A stretch of DNA of 64,000 nt from Anticarsia gemmatalis (Eukaryota > Arthropoda > Insecta > Lepidoptera > Erebidae): NCBI RefSeq assembly GCF_050436995.1, contig NC_134745.1, positions 4,588,001 through 4,652,000 on the forward strand, in the 5' to 3' direction. The number at the start of each line of letters is the position of its first letter. Position 1 is the stretch's first letter. The notes below the pieces were generated by a model, which did no database searches, was not told the origin of the DNA, and saw only the letters and a list, made by a program, of their open reading frames with translations. Shown here in pieces: positions 38,101 to 46,114 of this stretch. The position numbers and the translations under genes are program-made.

Positions 38101-41100
38101 AATATTCGGTTCTAATATGATTTGTATGTTGACAGGTGACGAAAAGCGAAGGTAGTAACGCGACCGGCGGCGACAATGCGGAGTCGCTCGCCGAAGATCT
38201 TTTGAAGAGGTTTTCTGACGCGCAACCGGATATCAAGAAGGAGCCCATTAGTGGTAAGTGCGCAAAGCAGTTTGTTTTCTTTCTTTATCTATTGTTTTAA
38301 CCAAACCTTCCTCGGAAATAGCTTTAAATGTTGGCGAAAACCGTATGAAAAACCGTACTACAGATTTTGCGATTATTGCTTACACAAAGACACGACGGGC
38401 GACAAAAGTAAAGTCATAAACCATGTCTATACTCTGTAGGTATGGGTATCAGTCCAAATATGAAGCATTCTTATAACGTATCGTACATATTGATGCGGAC
38501 CATTATACACACACACGACTTTGCGATGACAATTTAACGATCAACAAATTCAACTATAGAAAACAAAACACATTGTTTGTTTCATTGCCAGTTGTTAAAG
38601 AATTTGAAATTCGTGACTGAGATTGATAACCAATAGTTAAATGGTGGTTTAATCTTCAGTACTTTGTTGTTTTTTACTAATTTTTCTTTTCACGTGGTTT
38701 ATTGCCGTAAAAACTTAGTAACAAGTATGTTGCATTAAATAAGTACATAGTGTGATGAGTAGCCATTAAACAATTTACATTAATTAAACATTATGCGGGC
38801 ATTAATTCATGGCTGGTTGGCTATTGCAAAATGTTGGTTCATAAGTACCGTAGACATTTTATGAATTTGTTTTGAGTTATTATTTTAATTGATTAAACGA
38901 TAAGAATAGTTAACAATGTATTTATAAACTCTAAAAGCGTGAAAATGTATATTTTTTGCATTTACTTACTATAAAAGCACAGTCTAAAAATAAAAATATG
39001 TCTGACAGTTTAGGGCGAACGCCTTATTTCCTGATTCCACTTTAGTCACAAGAATACAATATTGTTATTGTACCTATGAAATAATATAAAGACAAAAGCC
39101 ATCTAAATACCGCACTGGATTACTCAAATAAAAAAGGGAACAAATCCCTAGATTTATGCAATACCCATAAACATAAATACACGTGGGTTATTAAACGAGG
39201 GAGAATGACGTTCTGTCTAAGCACGGAGCGGACAAAGCCACGACAACAAAAGGAACAGGTCCCATACAGTGATTGAGCGCTTTTGTGCACCTTTTATAAT
39301 ATCGCCAGCTTTTGTACACCGACATTAAAACCTCGTTATTCGCGAAAATAGAGAATATAATGTTGAGCGTTGTGGTTGATTTTGATTTTTATGTGTGGTG
39401 TTATACCTTTGTCTAAGTGTGGGATTTAAAATATGAATCTATAGCATCCAAAACTATTGAATTGATCTTAATACCTAAGCCATTGAAACCTTTGAGCTTT
39501 ATTGTTTTTTTTTAGAGAGAATGCAAATGTGCGACAATGTAAGCGAAAATAAAATATAAACAATAATTAACTCTAAACCATTCAAGAATGTGATAGGTTT
39601 GTTGGAAACGTGTTACACGTGTAAGGAAAGGTGCTGTTAATATTTAATGGAGTCATGTCCAAGCATTTGTCTTACCTCAATTCATTTTAAATAACAGTAT
39701 CCTCAATTAGTGATATTGGTGAACGTTTAAAAAAAGTGGCGCGGACATGATCTAAACATAGAGGATGGACGCAATTAACATTCTTGTCGAAAACTCATAA
39801 TGCCAAGGTTTATTTACAATTTTTAAAACAAATTCATTACTGTCAGTGTCATTTCTTGACTCAGTGAAGTACTAAATAATTTCTTTAACTAAATGAAAAA
39901 AGGAGCACTTAAGCGTCTTCTATTCACAAAATAATCTAACTAAATGACTAAATATCCCGCGATACATCTGTGTTAAGAAGTACGCCATAATAAATATTTG
40001 CCACCCCTGCATTTCGTCCACCCTCGTGATGTGTACGCGTGTGTCGCATTTAGTAGCTCTCGTGTGGATGTTTTAGACGCTTTTTTTATGTCGCACATCG
40101 TCAAAATACGTAAATTGTATGATTGTATTGATTGTAAGTTTATTTATTAATATCACAATATATAAAATATTATGTAGGTGTCGCGACGTATATTTCTTGG
40201 TCGAAAAATACACCTTAGTCTTTCTCATTCATCTTTCGCGTAGCTATAACGTGATATGATATTTTCCTTACAGCGGAGGCTGCCAGTAGTACGACGAGTA
40301 ACGAGGCAGTGCTAGGGGGCCGACAACCCGTCGTCAAGCTGGAGCCGCTCAAGACAGACCCCCTCAAGCCCGTTACCTTCCACATCGGTATGAGCTCTAA
40401 GCAAATACATGATGCGTGCAAGTAAGTATAGTATCGTGTATACTATTTTTATTTATTATTTGGCTTTTCCTTATCCATATTTTTTTCGGTATTTTTCTCT
40501 TTTTTTGCTATTGATCTTTTTCGTTGCGTCATTCGGCAATTAGCTCCATCTAAACATTAAACTATGTTTACAGGGAAAACGCTGGCCCACCCACAGCGTG
40601 GTCGGTGCTGGGAGACGGATGTGGCCCCCCCTCTCCACCACCGGTTCCTCCGCCGCGCTTGACGACTGAACAACTCGCTCCACCGGCGCCCTTCGTCTAC
40701 GTAGAGTCTAAACGCGACGCGTTCTCACCACAATTGCAAGATTTTTGTTTGAAACACCCCATTGCCGTCGTTCGCGGTCTCACCGCCGCGCTCAAACTCG
40801 ATCTCGGCCTCTTCTCTACTAAGACCCTCGTCGAAGCTTGGCCTGATCATGCAGTGGAAGTCAGGACTCAACTTATGCAGTCGGCCGACGAGAACTGGGA
40901 CCCGACCGGACGGCGACGAGTATGGGCGTGTGCTTCCCATCGCTCCCACACCACAGTGCGCAAGTACGCACAGTACCAGGCAGGCTCGTTCCAGGAGTCT
41001 TTGCGGGAAGAACGCGAGCGCGGCGGAACCGCAGCCACCGCCGGCGGCGGCGCGCTCTCCGACTCGGACGGCCGGGAGTCCGGCTCCGGCCCGGTTAAGC

Positions 41101-42146
41101 GTCGCCGCGCCGCTCGCATGCTTCGTTTCGGAACCAACGTCGATCTCTCCGACGAGCGCAAGTGGCGCCCGCAGCTCACCGAACTTCAAAAGCTGCCGGC
41201 GTTCGCGCGCGTGGCGTCGGCCGCCAACATGCTGTCCCACGTGGGACACGTGATCCTCGGCATGAACACGGTGCAGTTGTACATGAAGGTGCCCGGCAGC
41301 CGCACGCCCGGCCACCAGGAGAACAACAACTTCTGCTCGATCAACATCAACATCGGGCCCGGCGACTGCGAGTGGTTCGGCGTGCCCGACGCGTACTGGG
41401 GCGGCGTGCGGGAGCTGTGCGAGCGCCACGGCCTGTCGTACCTGCACGGCTCGTGGTGGCCCGACCCCGAGGAGCTGCGCGCCCACGGCGTGCCCGTGTA
41501 CCGCTTCACGCAGCGGCCCGGCGACCTCGTGTGGGTCAACGCCGGCTGCGTGCACTGGGTGCAGGCCACCGGCTGGTGCAACAATATCGCGTGGAACGTC
41601 GGGCCGCTCACCGCGCGCCAGTACTCGCTCGCGCTCGAGCGCTACGAGTGGAACAAGGTGCAGAACTTCAAGTCGATCGTGCCGATGGTGCACCTCACGT
41701 GGAACCTCGCGCGCAACATCCGCGTGTCGGACCCGCGCCTGCACCGCGCCATGCGCACGTGCCTGCTGCAGACGCTGCGCGCGGCCGCCGGCACGCTGGG
41801 CGCCGTGCGCGCGCGCCACGTGCCCGTGCGCTTCCACGGGCGCGCGCGCGGCGAGGCCTCGCACTACTGCGGCGCGTGCGAGCGCGAGGTGTGGCACGCG
41901 CTGCTGGTGCGCGAGCACGAGCGGCGCCACGTGGTGCACTGCCTGGCCTGCGCGCGCCGCGCCTCGCCCACGCTGGCCGGCTTCCTGTGCCTGGAGGAGC
42001 ACCACATGGACGAGCTGGCGCAGGTGTACGACGCCTTCACGCTGCACCGGCCCGCGCCGCCGCCGCTGTCGGCCGCGCTGCCGGCGCTGACGGCGCCGCT
42101 GGGCGCGCCGCCCGCGCCGCCGGCGCTCGTGCCGACGCCGGACTGA
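14140..42146 (+). CDS. Utx: Utx/KDM6A-type histone H3K27 demethylase
   Basis: Fe(II)/2-oxoglutarate demethylase that removes H3K27me2/3 as part of MLL3/4-type complexes in the nucleus (family knowledge). Twelve exons join in phase: 14140-14204, 15222-15327, 16233-16341, 19706-19814, 35915-36222, 36509-36734, 36820-37071, 37675-37870, 37948-38007 (or to 38082), 38136-38253, 40274-40421, 40574-42146. The product is 1,089 or 1,114 residues. The start MDEKEELHLTSPEL is the first ATG. TPR repeats fill about residues 60-390 (LGHFHLLLEDYAKA, GLCYYHYNAFEW, DTWCSIG, VLYQQQNQPMDALQAY). A linker precedes a JmjC domain with iron ligands His (41313-41315), Glu (41319-41321) and His (41553-41555) in GHQENNNF and CVHWVQ. 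A C-terminal zinc-binding module has CGAC and CLAC cysteine pairs. All catalytic residues are intact. Confidence 0.95.
14205..15221 (+). other. Utx intron 1
   Basis: A 1.0-kb AT-rich intron with a GTAACT donor and a TTGATTTCAG acceptor. I see no other feature in it. Confidence 0.8.
15328..16232 (+). other. Utx intron 2
   Basis: A 0.9-kb AT-rich intron (GTAATT donor, TTGTTACAG acceptor). It contains the 47-bp perfect palindrome at 15371-15417 and nothing else that I recognise. Confidence 0.8.
15371..15417. repeat. Perfect 47-bp palindrome
   Basis: The arms of 23 bp starting TCCTTTATATGGGACTATCA are exact reverse complements around a single central T. It begins only 44 bp after the exon 2 donor of Utx. 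A one-base loop argues against a microRNA precursor. It may be a solo hairpin left by a mobile element or a cruciform-prone site. Confidence 0.9.
16741..16835 (+). repeat. Lepidopteran SINE/RTE-type tail fragment
   Basis: GCCCAGCATGGTGGACTGAAG, GCCTAACCC and GCCCTTGCCCAGTAGTGGGA followed by an ATTT-rich end match the tail also seen in the element at 720-1204, here on the opposite strand. Only the tail is present, so this is a truncated copy. Confidence 0.65.
17345..17640 (-). pseudogene. Decayed LINE ORF2 fragment (C-terminal part)
   Basis: On the minus strand the frame reads SNGIILWGNVAVIQTIF, then QKRAIRAIYNL and YIYEYLIYAHKNI. This is the pattern downstream of the reverse transcriptase in Jockey-type non-LTR retrotransposons (YGIILWGNS..., QKRAIR.I, LYIYE). 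Only this piece remains and it has no start or continuation. It lies antisense in Utx intron 3. Confidence 0.7.
19032..19072. repeat. Short stem-loop
   Basis: ATACATAATCATT and AATGATTATGTAT form a perfect 13-bp stem around a 15-nt loop. AT-rich sequence makes a chance origin possible. Confidence 0.4.
22150..22544 (+). other. GC-rich island with putative alternative first exon
   Basis: The sequence switches abruptly to very CpG-rich DNA. An initiator-like CCAGTC (about 22325-22330) could start a transcript that ends at a consensus donor: AAATG followed by GTGAGT (donor at 22545). An ATG occupies the last three bases of the exon (22542-22544). Joining it to Utx exon 5 would put that ATG out of the Utx frame; the next in-frame ATG (MALYVSPG in exon 5) could then start a shortened Utx. 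It may instead belong to another, unidentified gene. No protein evidence exists. Confidence 0.35.
25770..26330. promoter_or_regulatory. GC-rich island, possible promoter or enhancer
   Basis: About 560 bp of CpG-rich sequence lies in the middle of the AT-rich intron. It ends in a segment with ATTTATACC (about 26230) followed by a small hairpin (TGCACCG and CGGTGCA). Open frames in the block are consequences of high GC content and lack recognisable similarity. Function is inferred only from composition. Confidence 0.3.
26818..26868 (+). ncRNA. Hairpin of precursor-microRNA size (candidate only)
   Basis: GGCTCAAGAAA pairs with TTTCTTGAGCC and ATGCAACT pairs with AGTTGCAT, with a 4-nt internal bulge on each side and a 5-nt loop TATAC. 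Two 23-nt arms result. The loop is small and pairing does not extend beyond the stem, so a Drosha-type substrate is doubtful. It lies in Utx intron 4, on the transcribed strand. Confidence 0.25.
29865..29935 (-). repeat. Dispersed repeat fragment ending CCTTCGCCACTGG-like
   Basis: On the minus strand, AAGCCGATAGGAATCGAG, TTGTATGGAGC and CTTCGCCACTGG resemble a repeat seen widely in lepidopteran introns. A related piece sharing CTTCGCCACTGG occurs at 30961-31015 on the plus strand. Boundaries are approximate. Confidence 0.4.
30961..31015 (+). repeat. Second copy of the CTTCGCCACTGG repeat
   Basis: GCTCCGGCTTACCTTTTGTA, AAAAATGACC and CTTCGCCACTGGGTCC share the end of the repeat at 29865-29935, in the opposite orientation. 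Both are within Utx intron 4. Confidence 0.4.
33309..33317 (+). promoter_or_regulatory. Strong TATA box in a GC-richer patch of Utx intron 4
   Basis: TATAAATAG is set in GC-richer sequence (CTCTATAAATAGCGGTCG), unlike the general AT background, and follows a GC-rich patch at 33160-33260. No coding frame follows within a few hundred bases: the first ATG (about 33536) opens only a 7-codon frame. A transcript start near 33340 is an inference. Confidence 0.3.
35080..35230. other. GC-rich patch upstream of Utx exon 5
   Basis: About 150 bp rich in CpG (GGACGGCGATCG, ACCCCGCGGGCGCATCGG) lies some 700 bp before exon 5. It could be regulatory; no promoter element or exon was identified. Confidence 0.25.
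37172..37449 (+). mobile_element. LINE 3'-end / SINE-like insertion in Utx intron 7
   Basis: The segment begins ACTAGCTGACCCGCGCAACT and ends TTTATTATATTAGTATAGAT. Inside are CCTATAGCCTTCCTCGATAA and AAATCGGACCAGTAG followed by a CAAA microsatellite (37378-37420). This is the familiar conserved tail of RTE/CR1-group LINE copies in arthropods. The copy is 5'-truncated and non-coding. Confidence 0.65.
38083..38135 (+). other. Alternative end of Utx exon 9
   Basis: Exon 9 can end in phase 0 either at 38007 (donor GTTTGT, 128-bp intron) or at 38082 (donor GTAGGG, 53-bp intron), both reading into VTKSEGSN of exon 10. The longer form adds 25 residues rich in Pro and Ser. The short intron is near the lower size limit, so the first choice is slightly favoured, but its donor is the weaker in form. 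The sequence alone does not decide. Confidence 0.5.
38254..40273 (+). other. Utx intron 10
   Basis: A 2.0-kb AT-rich intron. A weak LINE-tail relic (CCTTCCTCGG and GGCGAAAACCGTATGAAAA, about 38307-38360) is the only item noted. The rest shows nothing recognisable. Confidence 0.7.
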
Positions 42147-42180
42147 GCCGGCGCGCCGCCGGGTCCGGAGGGACGACGTA

Positions 42181-43366
42181 CAGTCAGCACCAAAAGTCGA
42201 TGAACAGAATCAACTTAACAAAACACCTGTTCACAATAAAATGCCATAAGTTATAGTCGCAACTAGGAAACAAAATAGCCTGTACACAAGAAATTTACAA
42301 AATTCGTTGAACACGAGTATTTCAAAAGTATCTGTACACTAGTATTCCTAAAGTTGCTGTACACCAACAATCCAAATGTCGCTGAACATCATTGTATCAA
42401 AAGTCACTAAGCAGCAGTAAAGACAAAATTATTAGTATATTTTGAACATTGCCGTGTGTTAATCTACTTTTGTCGCTTATGTTGTTCAGCTACTTTTGTG
42501 ACAGTGCTTGCTTAACCTTAATAATGTATGTTAACACGTTAGTATCTATTTCAATACTTATTCACAAAACAATTATATTTTATTGTCAGTAATCATATTA
42601 ATCTATAATATGAAACATAACATAAACATAACTCTAATGAAATAAGGTTAACAAAGTATATTTTTAACGTTGCCGTGTGTTAATCTAGAACAAAGTATTT
42701 GGTACTGAAGAAAAGTATGATTTATTAAAAGCACAATCAAAAATTCAAATGAAAATATTTTAGATATTATAATATAAATCTTAATGCAAAATCAAAAATT
42801 TTATTGAAAAATAAGAATTAATAGCGGGTATGGCCTTCATTCGCGTCTATTACTGCCTGGAGCCGTTCGCGCATATTACCCATCATATTTTGACAAATAT
42901 TTTGGCCCCTAAATCTCTCCCAAGTCTGTTGCATGAGCTATTAGATTAATATGATTACTGACAATAAAATATAATTGTTTTGTGAATAAGTATTGAAATA
43001 GATACTAACGTGTTAACATACATTATTAAGGTTAAGCAAGCACTGTCACAAAAGTAGCTGAACAACATAAGCGACAAAAGTAGATTAACACACGGCAATG
43101 TTCAAAATATACTAATAATTTTGTCTTTACTGCTGCTTAGTGACTTTTGATACAATGATGTTCAGCGACATTTGGATTGTTGGTGTACAGCAACTTTAGG
43201 AATACTAGTGTACAGATACTTTTGAAATACTCGTGTTCAACGAATTTTGTAAATTTCTGGTGTACAGGCTATTTTGTTTCCTAGTTGCGACTATAACTTA
43301 TGGCATTTTATTGTGAACAGGTGTTTTGTTAAGTTGATTCTGTTCATCGACTTTTGGTGCTGACTG
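42181..43366. mobile_element. Tc1-like element with 424-bp inverted arms, internally deleted
   Basis: The element starts CAGTCAGCACCAAAAGTCGA and ends with its complement. It is flanked on both sides by TA (42179-42180 and 43367-43368), the target duplication of Tc1/mariner transposons. The left arm 42181-42604 and right arm 42943-43366 are each 424 bp and nearly exact reverse complements; I noticed a single difference when comparing them by eye. The arms contain repeated CTGTACAC/AAAAGT motifs. The 338-bp centre keeps only the last part of a transposase on the minus strand. It is non-autonomous and, by arm identity, probably young. It lies 34 bp after the Utx stop codon. Confidence 0.88.
42818..42931 (-). 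pseudogene. C-terminal remnant of a Tc1-family transposase
   Basis: On the minus strand an open stretch of 37 codons reads QQTWERFRGQNICQNM, then RERLQAVIDANEGHTRY and a stop. This is the characteristic C-terminal end of Tc1-like transposases (SMPRRLQAVI...GGHT.Y). The DNA-binding domain and the DDE catalytic residues are missing, so the remnant is not functional. Confidence 0.85.
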
Positions 43367-44563
43367 TACCTGTATTTATTTTGTGTGAGAGTGTATGATA
43401 GTTTTGTTTCCGACGAGGTCGAGTGCCGAGGTCCTCGGTCCCGGCGCGAGGTGTCGGCGCCCCGCCCGGACCGCTCCCCGCGATTTCCCAGTATTAGAAG
43501 CTAGCTAGGTCCCCTGAGCGTAGGTAGGCGGCGACGACGACGTCGCGTTTGACCAAGTGAAATTGTAACGATAGCTCGTGATCTATTTTTACTAAGAAGC
43601 GCCTGAATTTAAAATTGTTATGCGACGACGTCTCTAGAATATTTTTGGTGATAAAATGTAATTTTGTAATACGGTAACTTTTACAGTTTTACACGCTCCT
43701 CGATCACTTTTGTAATTGTGCGAGATATTGATATAAGAAGTCAATTGTCGGCGCGGTTGCCGATGTTCTAGAAGTACGTGTAGGTGTATGTATCGGGCGC
43801 GGGCGACCTCCGGGTGCACGTGCGGGGTAGACGGTGTCGGGGATGTGGCAGGTTCCGCTGGAGTAGAGGTCGGCCCGCTGAGGTCTCAAGTGCTCACGTG
43901 TTCACCATGATATAAATGTGTTATTTTTGTATAGAGGCATATTTATTTATTTTTATTGTACTGTGACTTTAGTTTGATTTTTCTAGACAGTCTTTAGCGA
44001 ATAGTAGTATTTAAGTGTAATTGCACGGAAAAGAGACCCTACGTTTTAGCAGGGTCTGGCGAATAGTGCTGCAATGTCCCAAAGAATGTTATAATGTACT
44101 TGTGTAGGCAACTTGAAATTGTGCGATCGAATACTGATTAATATTCCGACGTTTAAATTGAATATTTGACACATTTGGGATCTGACATTAAATTAAATTT
44201 ATTAGAATGCGTTGACTTATTGTTTGATAATTGGACTGTATCAAAATTAGGCTTAATTAAATTGTTTCTTGGATCGATGTAAAATTAGGAAGGATTAGGC
44301 AAGTAAGCTCAGGGTTGGCAGTACTGCAGGACGACTCGCCTTTGACACTTGTCTGTTTGTTGTTTCTCTTGGAGTTTTATTGATATGTTGTAAGATTTCA
44401 ATGTTGACTGTATTATTTGAAGTGTCAAAGGCGAGTGGAGCGATGTGGATATGGAAGTGTTGGTCGGATTATGTATAGCGTATGCCGAAATATTTATAAG
44501 TAATAAATAATAACACCACTGCCATGTATGACCTTACTGTTTATACTGTAAAATACAATTTTT

Positions 44564-44569
44564 AATAAA
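44564..44569 (+). terminator. Likely polyadenylation signal of Utx
   Basis: AATAAA follows an AT-rich run and precedes a T-rich stretch (CTTTTTCTTTCATTTTCCC). It is the last good signal before the convergent shc gene. Confidence 0.55.
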
Positions 44570-44590
44570 GAAATTTAAGAACTTCACTCG

Positions 44591-46114
44591 GATCTTTTTC
44601 TTTCATTTTCCCAATCTGTGATTATATTATGCATACCATAAAAAATGGTTTTCTGTACCCTGACGAAGGTAGTCGCTTGAAGTGAGAGATAATCAGAAAT
44701 AAATTAAATGTTGATTTTCCAAAATAGTTTATTTAGATCACATTAATATTTTAAATACATCACTTTTAATAATAATGATAGTTTGATAACATATTTCCAT
44801 AAACTATATTTTATGATGATGTAACATTGCTTAGATGTCAATGGTGTGTTGCATCGCACTAAGTTCTATACAGTGCAATAGATAAATCGTAAGTGCTGAG
44901 AGAATAGTTACACACTTGCTTAAAAGTAAGCTACCTTCAAATCCCAGTCTTGTTTTTAACCATCGGCGAGTGTAAACCTTGCTTTCCTTATTGTATCTAC
45001 TACTGATAAAGGTCTCTGGCTTTATTTGTCGGAGGTGTGGAAATAGTTATTACCAATTTTGATATAAAGATGTTGTATTTCTCATTTTATTCTTAAAAAA
45101 CTTTCTTAAACTTATCAATGTAAAACTAGATTATAGATGGCCAATCACATGTCTTCACATATTGATTAAAAATGAACATTGTAAAGAAAAAATACACGCC
45201 TTATATACCGCAATGATAACAATTACATGGGTTCCCACGCCACGAGTAATCTGTTGATCTATAAAACTAGGGACATTACATTTATGTAGTACCCCAGAAT
45301 ATTTTGTTTTCTACATCACCGACAAGTCAAGCAGAGACTACATACATTACTCTCACACTGAGAGTTACATTTAAAGCATTCATAATTTTATCACTAAACT
45401 CTGTAAAGGATTCGAGTCTAAAATAACAGTCTTAAAGTAGTCTACGATTCATAGATGATCTTGTGATGATTTATTTACAATTATATTTTATAATGTTACA
45501 CTGCTAACATTTAAAATTATTTAAGTAAGCCATTATAGCACCTATATGTTATTTATTATAAACATACAAATTTTAATTATGATGAAGAGAGCGCTTTATA
45601 AATCTGTGCTGAGAAGGACACGGCGGCATGTAATATAAATGATTTTTAGCAAAATACATTTAATATAAAAATAAGTCTCCTGTGTCTCGACTACTGTTTG
45701 GCATTGTCAATTGCACAGCAACATTATACGTATTAACATTAAAATATAAACTAATCTCATGCTTAAACACACTAAAACATGATAGTGGCCTTCACTCTTA
45801 AATAAAGATTTGGTGAAGACTAGTATTATACATAATAAAAATATATTTTATTGCAAAAATCACATATTCTGCGACATAATTCCAACCAAATCGAAACATG
45901 CCTTTGGTACCGACTCCTTTTATATACTGTAAAGCGGATTAAACAATAAATGCACGTATATAACAAATGATGGAAGAAGAGATTCCTGTAATATTATTAT
46001 TATATTGGGTCAAGTAAAATAAACTGTTTATAAAGTTTGTCAAAGTGATGGGGCTCATCGCTTAGCAGTGGTAAAACAACGTGGTAATACGGAGTGTATT
46101 ACGGCGGTTAGTTT
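44591..46114 (-). other. Convergent 3' region, probable shc 3' UTR
   Basis: This AT-rich stretch after the shc stop (46115) has no coding content. A minus-strand AATAAA at 44734-44729 is one candidate end of shc; others lie closer to the stop. If that candidate is used, the 3' ends of Utx and shc lie within about 200 bp of each other. Confidence 0.45.

Larger units (their letters stand above)
42147..44590 (+). other. Utx 3' UTR
   Basis: The sequence from the TGA stop (42144-42146) to the AATAAA at 44564-44569 has no coding content and is interrupted by the Tc1-like element. The part after the element (43369-44590) is AT-rich with a GC-richer zone at 43410-43560. An earlier AATAAA at 42235-42240, inside the left arm of the element, could give a much shorter UTR. 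Confidence 0.55.

Noticed and set aside
40725..42047. Open frame of 440 codons antisense to the Utx JmjC exon
   Set aside because: It mirrors the GC-rich coding exon, is Ala/Arg/His-rich with no known fold, and lacks a promoter or splice logic of its own. High GC content removes stop codons by chance.
41162..42256. Open frame of 364 codons in another plus-strand frame over the Utx exon
   Set aside because: Arg/Ala-rich frame shadow of the JmjC exon; the true frame has the conserved JmjC motifs.
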